This document shows, piece by piece, positions 14,336 to 22,400 of a DNA stretch of 24,367 nt (the first letter of the stretch is position 1; every line of letters begins with the position of its first letter). The DNA is taken from IMG/VR virus record IMGVR_UViG_3300032304_000314, positions 1 through 24,367 of that record; one strand, written 5' to 3'. The stretch is from a virus. The position numbers and the translations under genes are program-made. The notes below the pieces were generated by a model. That model searched no databases. It saw nothing but the letters and a program-made list of their open reading frames with translations, and was not told where the DNA came from.

Positions 14336-16972
14336 TTATGACCCTCCTGTATTTACTATTACCATTACTTGCCACTTACCTTTATACGCCATTAATTCAA
14401 TTGTATGGTGGTTCTGTAAAGTAAAGCTACTTGAACTATTTATTGTTTGCCCTACTTCGATTGGGTACAATTTAACCGAACCGCCATTGATGTTCTTTAT
14501 TCTGATAATGGGCTGAACTCCATCTAATAGTTGCTGATTCGCATCTGGAAGAATAACATCCTCGCTATCTTCTATAAATGCGACCTCTTCGCTGAAAGGC
14601 AAGAAATGAGTATTGCCGTCATCATAACCTTGAACGGTTGTCTGTCTTCTTTTCTCGTCTGTAAAGATTAATCCATTGTCCTTAGTTGTGAACATTGGCA
14701 TATCTTCATTGTCGATTACTGCACCGCCTCCACCATTACCACTACCTGATTGAAGGATAAACGGAGGTGCTACTTTTAATTTTAAGAACTCAAGTCTGCA
14801 AGGCTCGTTATTTGTCAAGTCGTTTTCAATAGTGTAAAGTCGGTAGAATTGTTTGTCAATTTGGTAGAATTTTCTAAAGTCTAAGTTAGCAAATTGATTC
14901 TCGGTCAAATGAAAATAACCGCCTACTAACTTTGAATCTTTATCGGTAATCTCTTCGATTGTCTTGCGCCAGAATCTATTGTATAAATTCCCATTGGTGT
15001 AGGTCGTATTTCCTAATCCGTAGTTAATCGCTTTAGGCATTGCCCATCCCAAGTCAAGTTGAGGAGTTGCTAAACTATCGAGCATTCCCGCATAAGGAAA
15101 GTCTACATAATTATTCAATCCTGCGTTGTCTTTCAAAGTCCACCCTGTCGAAGTTGCTACCAATCCACCATAATAAAGAATGCGAATGTTAAACGAAGGT
15201 AAATCAGCATCTTGTTTAGGTGGGTCTTCCATCCTAATCTTAGAGTAGATTCTATCGTGAGTGCTTGCGTTTGCTAATGGTGTTGCACTAAAACCTAATT
15301 CTACTTTTTTAGTCTGAGTTAAAAAGTCATTATTGACTTCGACCATTTTAGTCGAGTAAGGCTCTCTGAACAAATCTTGATACTTCTTATTATACTCGTC
15401 TTTATCCTCTTTATAAGTCATCTCTAACTTTCTAAAGTCAAGAACTCCCATAGGTTTAATAAGCAACTCTCGTGAAGTATCTAAGTAGTTAGTGAGGTCT
15501 ACTACATCATTTGTGTAGAAGGTGTCTCTCGGCTCAATTATTAACTTCTTAGCGTCTATCTTATCTGGTACTATGTAAAGGTTAAACATCTTAAATAGAT
15601 AGCTTAAGAAGTCTGCTTGCTTTATCTCTTGTGGGAGTGCTGCGTTGATTGATATAGTTTGACCCTCGTTATAAGTTGATGCAGGAGAAGAATAAAATCC
15701 AAAATTAGACTGAACCTCTACTTCAACATCCTCTGCACCTGTATTTGTCATTATCCAATACAACTCGATATAAACTTTATCTGAGTTAATAACATCAAAT
15801 TCTTTTGAGCCAAAGTTTATAGACTTAGTTATTCCTGTTCCATTTGGAGTTGTATTAAAAGTATATAAGGTATCAAAGGAATCAACTAATAATCTTGTGC
15901 TACTTCGTTCTCGTATTACATTAAATCTTAATGTAACTAATTGAGAAAATGCGCCACCACTAACATTTCTAATAATAACATCGCCTTGTAAACCTACTCG
16001 ATACTTTCCATTATTACCGCTTGCAATTTGAACCCAATCATTAGCTGTATCTGCTCCCGATGGAACGGTGTCTTTGGTGATAGTATTAAAGTTAAATTTA
16101 TTAACATCTGATACTTGGGGAGGAAAAACTCCAGAGTCCACATAAGTAACAACTGCGCTATTCGTTACCTCCCAAGTTCTGTCGTCAACTTCTTGTTCAG
16201 TCATTATGAACTTACCACTCGTAAATGGAACGACTAATCTTTTGAACTCAATCGAATTAAAAAAGTCTGATTGATAGCGGTAGCCTTGACTTGCAAAGAT
16301 TGAATCTACTAATTGCTTGACGTAGATTGAAGGATACATTGCCTTTTCTAAGGTGTATTCTATTTCCTGATTTGCCGTGCTGCTTCCGTTGTCTATGAGT
16401 GGATAAACATAACCCTCGCCATTTGGATTACCGCTGACATCAAAGTTCGTGTAGGCACTTCCGTTTTTTCTTATATAGTTTGCCCAACTATTAGCTATCC
16501 AAAAGGTACTCCACGGATGGTCGAATTGACTAAGGTCTAAGTCGGTCAATAAAGACTCACCCAAGTCTTGAAACAAATTAGCCAACTTACCAATGATGAT
16601 TATCTCGTACTCGATGTCTCGGTCTGTAATTGGAACTTCAGTAAGTTGTAAGTAGCCTCTCATCTGCTCAACTCCATTATTGAGAATGATTGCTTCTGCT
16701 TTTAAATTAGCGTTAAAGTCGGGAGTGAAGTTGGTTGAACTTGTATTTATAGTCGCTCGGTTTAGATTGTCAATGTCCGAGAAGATGCTTCTATTCTTTG
16801 CCGTTGCAGGGATGCGAATCGATAGTGAGTAGTCAGACTTTCTTTGCTCTGGTTCTTTAATGTCAACAATCGACTTATTCACAGGCATCGGAACATTGTC
16901 GTAGAGGTCTACATCAAATGCCTTAACTACCGAACCGCTTACGTTGTATTGATATATTTTAAGTTCTATCAT
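14336..16972 (-). CDS. Large tail/baseplate hub-like protein with C-terminal binding domain
   Basis: The 878-residue protein begins with a beta region containing VNKSIVDIKEPEQRKSDY and SIRIPATAKNRSIF, a motif recurrent near the start of tail-tip proteins in Bacteroidota phages. The body holds beta and mixed segments (SIYVKQLVDSIFASQGYRY; LSYLFKMFNLYIVPDK). At 741-750 a Gly/Ser hinge (GSGSGNGGGG) leads to a small beta domain (about 800-873: IKNINGGSVKLYP, FTLQNHHTIELMAY, KWQVMV) like those at the tips of phage fibres. I infer a tail hub or tip protein that also contacts the cell. It overlaps the previous gene by ATGA. Confidence 0.65.
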   Translation of the reverse strand: MIELKIYQYNVSGSVVKAFDVDLYDNVPMPVNKSIVDIKEPEQRKSDYSLSIRIPATAKNRSIFSDIDNLNRATINTSSTNFTPDFNANLKAEAIILNNGVEQMRGYLQLTEVPITDRDIEYEIIIIGKLANLFQDLGESLLTDLDLSQFDHPWSTFWIANSWANYIRKNGSAYTNFDVSGNPNGEGYVYPLIDNGSSTANQEIEYTLEKAMYPSIYVKQLVDSIFASQGYRYQSDFFNSIEFKRLVVPFTSGKFIMTEQEVDDRTWEVTNSAVVTYVDSGVFPPQVSDVNKFNFNTITKDTVPSGADTANDWVQIASGNNGKYRVGLQGDVIIRNVSGGAFSQLVTLRFNVIRERSSTRLLVDSFDTLYTFNTTPNGTGITKSINFGSKEFDVINSDKVYIELYWIMTNTGAEDVEVEVQSNFGFYSSPASTYNEGQTISINAALPQEIKQADFLSYLFKMFNLYIVPDKIDAKKLIIEPRDTFYTNDVVDLTNYLDTSRELLIKPMGVLDFRKLEMTYKEDKDEYNKKYQDLFREPYSTKMVEVNNDFLTQTKKVELGFSATPLANASTHDRIYSKIRMEDPPKQDADLPSFNIRILYYGGLVATSTGWTLKDNAGLNNYVDFPYAGMLDSLATPQLDLGWAMPKAINYGLGNTTYTNGNLYNRFWRKTIEEITDKDSKLVGGYFHLTENQFANLDFRKFYQIDKQFYRLYTIENDLTNNEPCRLEFLKLKVAPPFILQSGSGNGGGGAVIDNEDMPMFTTKDNGLIFTDEKRRQTTVQGYDDGNTHFLPFSEEVAFIEDSEDVILPDANQQLLDGVQPIIRIKNINGGSVKLYPIEVGQTINSSSSFTLQNHHTIELMAYKGKWQVMVIVNTGGS

Positions 16973-18153
16973 AATGACTGACGATAATTGTCAAAGGTAT
17001 ATTGAATGTTAATCACTAATGAAGTTGGGCGAGTTTCGTTTACCACCTTATTGATAGGGTAGTTTGTTTCCAAAATATTAACAGGGTAATAAGTGCTTCT
17101 ATCTACCTCAAGCATAACAACAGGACTAAGTATCAATTCTCTTAAACCTTCCCATTCGGCATCCGTAAGCAAGTCAGAGTTTAACTCGATGTTTTCACTA
17201 AACTTGGTAAAGTAGTTTGTTTTTAATCTATCTGTCTTAGCATAGTTAAGTTGTTGGAACTTCTTAAACTGCTTCCTCTCTATCTCGACTGATTCTTTAC
17301 TAACCTTAGTAAAGTTAAACGAATCAAATCCTCCTAAGTTGTTCAACCAATGAAGTCTATAAGTCTGGTACTTTGAGCAAGTCTTGTCGATATCGATTCG
17401 CCTTTTGTAAGCATCGAAATTCTCCCCTATGTAAAAGATATAGTAAGCTACGTTATCTAAGTTAGTAACTCCTAAAGCAGTCAATAAAGAATAGCCTACG
17501 TTTATACTTCTTATCCCTAACGTAATCGGTAACTCGGCAAAATTAGTATAAAGTTCTACATTAGATTCGTTGTATGTCTTAACTCCGACAAATTGAGTTG
17601 ATAAATTAGAGGTAAAAAAGGTCAAGAATCTTTGTTGGTTTTGTTTTATCTTATCAGTAAACGTAGTCTGATTTAATGCTTGGTCTACGTTTGTCCCTGC
17701 AAGTAACAACTGCTTAGAAGTAAATGCAGTTTTGCTCCAATCTAAGAAGTCAAAGATTGCGTTAGAACTATTCTTAGGAGTTCCACTTGTTCCGTATTGC
17801 GCTAAGTTTGGGTAAATCACAGGCACTCCGCTCACGTTATCGTATATCTCCCCGAATTGTAGCCAGAATTTTGCTACTGAGTTATTACAACTTAGCACCC
17901 CACTTACGTTAAATGAACCAAAGTCATAGGTAACGTAGTCTTTTATCACGTTAGCTACGTCTAAATTAATCGTTCCTACCCCTACTTGTTTAGGATAAGT
18001 CAACCTTGCAACGGGATTAGTCTGCCCGCTCACGTTCACGTCAACTAAAAACTGAAAGTTAGGTTGTGTAGAGTTATTCGAACTCACATTGAATACGATT
18101 TCATTATAGGCGTTCTGCCAATCGTTCGGACTTGTTATGAAAGTTATTGCCAT
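16969..18153 (-). CDS. Putative distal tail protein
   Basis: The 394-residue protein starts MAITFITSPNDWQNAYNEI and has a beta domain with ARLTYPKQVGVGTINLDVAN, then a middle with QLLLAGTNVDQALNQTTF and a C-terminal part with VMLEVDRSTYYPVNILETNY and SLVINIQYTFDN. From memory this is typical of tail-tip proteins in Bacteroidota siphoviruses that precede the large hub gene. I infer a distal tail or baseplate ring role from place and the strand-rich profile. It overlaps the gp10-like gene by 10 bases and the hub gene by ATGA. Confidence 0.6.
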   Translation of the reverse strand: MAITFITSPNDWQNAYNEIVFNVSSNNSTQPNFQFLVDVNVSGQTNPVARLTYPKQVGVGTINLDVANVIKDYVTYDFGSFNVSGVLSCNNSVAKFWLQFGEIYDNVSGVPVIYPNLAQYGTSGTPKNSSNAIFDFLDWSKTAFTSKQLLLAGTNVDQALNQTTFTDKIKQNQQRFLTFFTSNLSTQFVGVKTYNESNVELYTNFAELPITLGIRSINVGYSLLTALGVTNLDNVAYYIFYIGENFDAYKRRIDIDKTCSKYQTYRLHWLNNLGGFDSFNFTKVSKESVEIERKQFKKFQQLNYAKTDRLKTNYFTKFSENIELNSDLLTDAEWEGLRELILSPVVMLEVDRSTYYPVNILETNYPINKVVNETRPTSLVINIQYTFDNYRQSL

Positions 18154-18770
18154 TGTTTAATATTATTTGCCATCACCGTTACAATCTGTCTACCTAATGC
18201 TTGACTAAGTGCTTGTGCGTAATCGTTTATTACTTGCTCTGATATTGCGTTCTGAATAAATAAAGTCGGCTCGATACCTTTGCGTTTTATAGACACTCCC
18301 ATAGCGTAAGCCATTTTACTCTTCTCGTCTATCTGGGCTTTTTTTCTTTGGCTCTTAGTCAAGTCCCTTGTTTGCGAGTATCTCGATTCGATTGGGATTC
18401 CAACTTTACTAATCCACTTCATCAAAGACTTTTGAAAGTCTGGACTAACGGTTTCTTTTTTGAACGAGAATGGAGAGTTATATTTTCGTCTTGTTCCACT
18501 TACCCCTCTATCAACAAAGGCAGCGTAGTCGTTTCCGTTGATAACTACTAAATAGTTCTTCCCACGTTTGACGGTTGGAACTGCGATAATAGATTGAAGA
18601 AGTGTGCTGCTTGCGTTACTTGAATTAGCCTCGATTAAGTTAGACTTCATTACCTGACTAATGTTAGTAGCCAACTCGTAGAGGCTCTGCCCTATTGTGG
18701 TGTCAAAGCTAATCTCTTGCAAGCTACTCGCATCCGTTCCTAAGTTACCAAGTAATGATTTATAGTCCAT
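18144..18770 (-). CDS. HK97 gp10-like tail/neck protein
   Basis: The 208-residue protein contains YAAFVDRGVSGTRRKYNSPF, a motif close to the core of HK97 gp10-type tail components (the 'Y..yVE.Gt' pattern), and later MAYAMGVSIKRKGIEPTLFI, matching the usual C-terminal G-x-x-P-x-x-F pattern. These proteins join the tail to the neck. It starts 11 bases before the stop of the -1 frame of the chaperone-like gene, so translation is tightly linked to it. Confidence 0.7.
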   Translation of the reverse strand: MDYKSLLGNLGTDASSLQEISFDTTIGQSLYELATNISQVMKSNLIEANSSNASSTLLQSIIAVPTVKRGKNYLVVINGNDYAAFVDRGVSGTRRKYNSPFSFKKETVSPDFQKSLMKWISKVGIPIESRYSQTRDLTKSQRKKAQIDEKSKMAYAMGVSIKRKGIEPTLFIQNAISEQVINDYAQALSQALGRQIVTVMANNIKQWQ

Positions 18771-19430
18771 CTGCTTCGTCTATTTGAAAGGTAACTAAAT
18801 TTAAAAACTCAACAACTCCCATCTTAAAAAAGTAATCCCATTTAGTCTTATCTCCTCCTGCTAAATTATTTATTGTGGCAATCCATCCCCACTTTTTGTA
18901 GAAAGATTTAACTTCTCCAACTTGCCCATTAAATAGGTTGGGATAGCTTGAGATAATTTCTCTAAATAATTGCAAAAAAAAACCATTATCGGAGTAGCAT
19001 CTTTTAACTTCATCTTTAAAAGGTCTTTAGCCACTTCTTTATGGATTGAGCCATTATACAACCATTCGCCAAAGAACGATTTAACAGGGATGAGGAAAAT
19101 AGCTAAGATGTTATGTATCTCGTCTGCGGGTTCATCCTTCCCTGCAAAGTGTGCAAGGTCGATAAATTGGTCTGCACGAATTGAACTCAATCTTGTGTTT
19201 AGATAGTACCAATTCCACCCTACTCGATAGAACTTTGAAATCTTTGCTTTTGGTAGTGTATTTTCAGCATCCAATAATTCTTGATACAAAGCACCTAAGT
19301 CTTTTAACTTTTCGCTCGATGCGTTCGGGTAAACAAACATTAGCCTCTCAAGCCAATCTTCTTTGGGGATTTGGTTTAATTCGATAAACTTCCGTAACGT
19401 TAAATTAAAGTAAGCCTGTTTGATTCGCAT
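18760..19430 (-). CDS. Tail-assembly-chaperone-like protein, -1 frameshift product (223 residues)
   Basis: Two frames overlap at a run of nine T on the minus strand (18982-18974). Zero frame reads GTT TTT TTT TGC and ends at 18870 (186 residues). Slipping back one base on T-TTT-TTT joins 152 residues to a 71-residue extension that ends at 18760 and contains KKWGWIATINNLAGGDKTKW. The extension has no ATG of its own at its start, only TTG inside the T run. The N-part has LTLRKFIELNQI, RADQFIDLAHFAG and LAIFLIPV, a pattern I associate with proteins upstream of tape measures in Bacteroidota phages. Short/long products from one slip are the hallmark of lambda G/GT-type tail chaperones. A sequencing or mutational indel in the T run is the main alternative. 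Confidence 0.6.
18870..19430 (-). CDS. Tail-assembly-chaperone-like protein, zero-frame product (186 residues)
   Basis: This is the product when ribosomes do not slip at 18982-18974. It shares its first 152 residues with the frameshift product and adds a 34-residue end beginning CNYLEKLSQAIPTYLMGKLE. That end is itself plausible as a helix, so both products may be made, as for gpG in lambda-like tails. The start is the ATG at 19430, 16 bases after the stop of the terminase large subunit. Confidence 0.65.
   Translation of the reverse strand: MRIKQAYFNLTLRKFIELNQIPKEDWLERLMFVYPNASSEKLKDLGALYQELLDAENTLPKAKISKFYRVGWNWYYLNTRLSSIRADQFIDLAHFAGKDEPADEIHNILAIFLIPVKSFFGEWLYNGSIHKEVAKDLLKMKLKDATPIMVFFCNYLEKLSQAIPTYLMGKLEKLNLSTKSGDGLPQ
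18974..18982 (-). promoter_or_regulatory. Probable -1 ribosomal slippery site (nine T)
   Basis: On the mRNA the site is G-GUU-UUU-UUU-UGC, which contains the heptamer U-UUU-UUU of the X-XXY-YYZ type in the correct frame. Both tRNAs can re-pair fully after a -1 slip. A weak stem (CCAAC with GTTGG, 18917-18941) lies about 32 bases downstream; it is too weak and distant to count as a firm stimulator. Confidence 0.55.
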
Positions 19431-19446
19431 AATCTAAAATATAAAA

Positions 19447-20607
19447 CTACCCTCTCATAGTAACATACTTGCCTTTTCGATTCTCGTTTAGCTTCATTAG
19501 TGCAAGGTAGCGTAGTGCGTCTATTAAGTGATTGTTAAAGTCGATAGGCTCGTTAATTAATTTACCTGCCTTGTCTTGCTTCCATTTGTAGGTCTTGAAC
19601 TCTCTGGTCAAGTTTGAGCCAATTAAAACTATCTTAAATCTTCGTAAGATGTCGATTGAGTTGAGAATCGAATCCTTGCCTTTTTGAGTTGGTTTAATGT
19701 TCCATCCCATTCGATAGACTTCCTCTATTGATTTTGGCTCGGCACTATCAGCAAAGAACTCATCCCTATTTGTGGCAAAGTCTTTTAGTCTTGAACTTAT
19801 GTCTTGGTTGGTTAGTCCTCTCTCGTAAAGGTGTTCTTTGACATATAGAGTATCATCTCTCTTCCAAACTCCTACGACTGCACTTGGGTCGTTTGTGAAT
19901 CCCCAATCTAATCCGAACCCGATAAACTTTGCACCTTCGGGAATTACAACTCCTTCACTCCAATTGTTGAAGACTAAACCTACTAATTGCCCTCTTTGCC
20001 CTAAACCAAATATCTTCCAATACTCAGGGTCTACGGATGCTAAATTTTCTATCTCCCTCTTAAGCGAATCGGGTAAGTGTGGATTGTCCTTATAAGTTGT
20101 GATGAGTAGTCCTGCATCCTCTCTTGGGATTACTTGGTCGTAAATCCAATGCTCAAAGTCTGAAGGGTTGTAGTCGATTATTATCTTGCCCGTTGTCCTT
20201 AAAACTAATTGCCTCCAATCTTCCAACTCAAGTTCGTTTCCTTCGTTGCAGAATAGCACGTTCCTCTTTCGACCTCGTATCTTTTGCGCATCATCGGTAC
20301 TGAAGAATTCAATTAGATTCCCATTAAGTGTATAGGTGTTCTCGCTCTTGTTATGGTATTTTTCTTCGTACAAACCCACCTCTTTAAGTATCTCAAAGAA
20401 ATCACGCATTGCACTTGTCTTGAGTGCGGGTAAAGTCTTACGGACTATCGAGTACGTCAAACCTTTGTAAGTAGTTGCAGTTCGAATAATCCATTGTAAG
20501 GCAGAAAAAGTCTTCCCAGACCTTGCACCGCCTTGTAAGACTGCAATACGTTTGCCTTGATTCTTAAAGCTATCTTCTATGAATACTAAGTTAGGGTTGA
20601 ACTTCAT
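19447..20607 (-). CDS. terL: Terminase large subunit
   Basis: The ATG at 20607 is used; a TTG two codons upstream is less likely. The 386-residue protein has a Walker A motif GGARSGKT (26-33), a Walker B-like NVLFCNEGNE with catalytic Glu122 (here with Asn in place of the usual Asp), and the nuclease residues Asp234 in GLDWGFTNDPSA, Asp287 in FADSAEP and Asp363 in NHLIDALRY. The ATPase drives DNA into the prohead and the RNase H-like nuclease cuts the concatemer. The set matches the Terminase_3/XtmB type. It overlaps the lipoprotein gene by 17 bases. Confidence 0.95.
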   Translation of the reverse strand: MKFNPNLVFIEDSFKNQGKRIAVLQGGARSGKTFSALQWIIRTATTYKGLTYSIVRKTLPALKTSAMRDFFEILKEVGLYEEKYHNKSENTYTLNGNLIEFFSTDDAQKIRGRKRNVLFCNEGNELELEDWRQLVLRTTGKIIIDYNPSDFEHWIYDQVIPREDAGLLITTYKDNPHLPDSLKREIENLASVDPEYWKIFGLGQRGQLVGLVFNNWSEGVVIPEGAKFIGFGLDWGFTNDPSAVVGVWKRDDTLYVKEHLYERGLTNQDISSRLKDFATNRDEFFADSAEPKSIEEVYRMGWNIKPTQKGKDSILNSIDILRRFKIVLIGSNLTREFKTYKWKQDKAGKLINEPIDFNNHLIDALRYLALMKLNENRKGKYVTMRG

Positions 20608-20908
20608 AAACAACTTTCACTTGCCCAAAATTTTCAAAGGTTGTATCTTTAATCAATTCTTTAAAAACAGATATTTTAACTAAATCTCTGTCCCACGAAC
20701 CTAATGCGCTTAACTCAACCTTTTTGCCTACTTTCCAATAAAACAAAGCAGGAGTTAGAACTTGTACATTGTCAACTAAAACGTAATTGCGTGAAGAGTA
20801 TATCTCAACTCTAACCATATTGCAATGTTCTTCATCTGCTTTTTTGCAAGCGAAATTTATTTGAATGGCGGTAAGTAGGATTAATATCCTGAGTAATTGG
20901 TTATTCAT
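20591..20908 (-). CDS. Small lipoprotein between terminase subunits
   Basis: I choose the ATG at 20908 (MNNQLLRILILLTAIQ), which lies 19 bases after the small-subunit stop; an upstream extension would overlap that gene and bury the signal peptide. The 105-residue product has a hydrophobic signal core and then FACKKADEEHC, where the first Cys is a probable lipid site followed by Lys and acidic residues, as in Bacteroidota lipoproteins sent to the surface. The lipobox (INFAC) is not canonical. The rest is beta-like (VRVEIYSSRNYVLVDNVQVL). Its role may be superinfection exclusion, since phage lipoproteins often block receptors, but that is inference. Confidence 0.6.
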   Translation of the reverse strand: MNNQLLRILILLTAIQINFACKKADEEHCNMVRVEIYSSRNYVLVDNVQVLTPALFYWKVGKKVELSALGSWDRDLVKISVFKELIKDTTFENFGQVKVVYEVQP

Positions 20909-20927
20909 TTTATTTAAGTTGTTGTTT

Positions 20928-21347
20928 TTATTTAATTTCTCCTTTGAGCCAATCTGGCGCATCACTTATCTCAACTTTGGTTTCGGTCTTCTCTGTTAGT
21001 CCGTTAAGGCGTTGAGTGATAGATGGATTGTAATTACCAAGCAGTCCTCCTGTTATTTGGTCTTGTCTGATTTCTTTCTTCACTTGCGAACAGATAGGTA
21101 AAAAGTCATCATAATAGCCTTGCACATTTTTAAAATAGCTATCAATTTGTCCTACCGTATTGTAGCAATAAACTTCAAAACCTTCTAATGTTAGAGGTAA
21201 CTTAGGATAATCTACTACTCTGTTTCCATCTTTACCTACATATTGTACTTTAGGCCATTTCTTAGCTTCTTCTATTAAGGATTCTTTGTACTCTTTAAAC
21301 TTATCATAAAGTTCTTCTGGAGTTTTAAATATTCTTTTAGGATGCAT
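20928..21347 (-). CDS. terS: Terminase small subunit
   Basis: The 139-residue protein has a helical N-terminus (FKTPEELYDKFKEYKESL), then LPLTLEGFEVYCYNTVGQID, where the first part is typical of the helix-turn-helix of P22 gp3-like small terminases, then FLPICSQVKKEIRQDQITGG, GLLGNYNPSITQRLNGL and a polar end. The pattern 'LTLEG...D...GGLLGNYNPSI...LNGL' is known from small terminases that bind pac or cos DNA and hand it to the large subunit. It is the second gene upstream of terL. Confidence 0.85.
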   Translation of the reverse strand: MHPKRIFKTPEELYDKFKEYKESLIEEAKKWPKVQYVGKDGNRVVDYPKLPLTLEGFEVYCYNTVGQIDSYFKNVQGYYDDFLPICSQVKKEIRQDQITGGLLGNYNPSITQRLNGLTEKTETKVEISDAPDWLKGEIK

Positions 21348-21350
21348 AAC

Positions 21351-22400
21351 TTACTTTAATAGATTTTTATAAACTTCGGTTCTTTTTAGGTTTAACTTTT
21401 CGATGTTCCAATTGTCTTTAACTTCGTTGTAGAGATTGGTCGCAAGTTCTGTTCTTAGTTCCTCATTATTAATAAGTTTCTTCATTGCTCGATACCAATC
21501 TTTCTTCTCTACAAATATACAATTTTTATTATTTAGTCCTATATTTTGATAAACAGGGTTTTGACTTACTATGACTGCTAAACCTTTTGCACCCATTTCT
21601 AACATCTTGAGGTTTGATTTACAAATGTTAAACTCTGTATGTCTTAACGGAATTAGTCCGATGTCCATAGCATCGTAAGCACTTGCATAGGTGTTTACAT
21701 CCATAGCGTTTATTCTTGCGTATTGGTTTACGTCTATCTTCCAATTTGAGGTAAAGACTTTTTCATAATAATCCCAAGTCGGGTCTTTTTCCACATAACC
21801 TGATAATATTAGTCTGTATTTATCTATTAAGTCTTGGTCGTGCAATAGTTCGTAAAATGGAGTGTCTAAGAGTTCAACGTCTTGTTTGTGGGTTATTGAA
21901 CCACTCCATCCAATGTGAATCATATCTGGGGATTTGAACTCCCTTACCTTGTCGTCTACTTTGAATTGTGGTTGCTCAAAGTCTATTCCATTAGGTAAGA
22001 CTTCTACGTTTTTGTTAAAGTTACCGATTATGTTAGCTAAGTAATCAGTAGTAGTAGTTACTAAGGTAGCTTGCTTTAAGTTGTAAAGAATGTGTTCGGC
22101 TCTTTGACCTCTTTTCCATTCATTAAACATCGGATGACTATGAGGTAGAACCCAAGTGTCATCTCTATCTATTACTACGGGGATACCTATTCTTTTAAGT
22201 TGCTTCCAAAGTAGTTCTTGATTGCCTAATTTACTGATGACTGAACTTGAAACTATTAAATCATAATCGTGGAAGAATGAATCTGGCTGATGGTCAATTG
22301 AAGGTATGGCAGTAACTTGTTCGTATTGGCAATGTGGGATGAGAATTCTGTGATACTCAACCCCTGTAACATTTTGCGGGCAAACTAATAGTATTCTCAT
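21351..22400 (-). CDS. GT-B glycosyltransferase (family 4-like)
   Basis: The 349-residue protein begins MRILLVCPQNVTGVEYHRI and shows a two-Rossmann layout: VIDRDDTWVLPHSHP in the first half, VLPNGID in the linker, HIGWSGSITHKQD opening the second domain, then FNICKSNLKMLEMGAKGLAVIVS near the nucleotide-sugar site, in the region of the family E-x7-E motif. It transfers a sugar from a nucleotide donor; the acceptor cannot be read. The gene overlaps the family 9-like gene by ATGA and ends just before the packaging genes, so it is made with late genes. Capsid, tail or host surface glycan could be the target. Confidence 0.85.
   Translation of the reverse strand: MRILLVCPQNVTGVEYHRILIPHCQYEQVTAIPSIDHQPDSFFHDYDLIVSSSVISKLGNQELLWKQLKRIGIPVVIDRDDTWVLPHSHPMFNEWKRGQRAEHILYNLKQATLVTTTTDYLANIIGNFNKNVEVLPNGIDFEQPQFKVDDKVREFKSPDMIHIGWSGSITHKQDVELLDTPFYELLHDQDLIDKYRLILSGYVEKDPTWDYYEKVFTSNWKIDVNQYARINAMDVNTYASAYDAMDIGLIPLRHTEFNICKSNLKMLEMGAKGLAVIVSQNPVYQNIGLNNKNCIFVEKKDWYRAMKKLINNEELRTELATNLYNEVKDNWNIEKLNLKRTEVYKNLLK

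Noticed and set aside
18760-18975. A separate 71-residue gene starting at TTG
   Set aside because: The TTG lies inside the T run with no start signal; reading it as a frameshift extension of the preceding gene is simpler.
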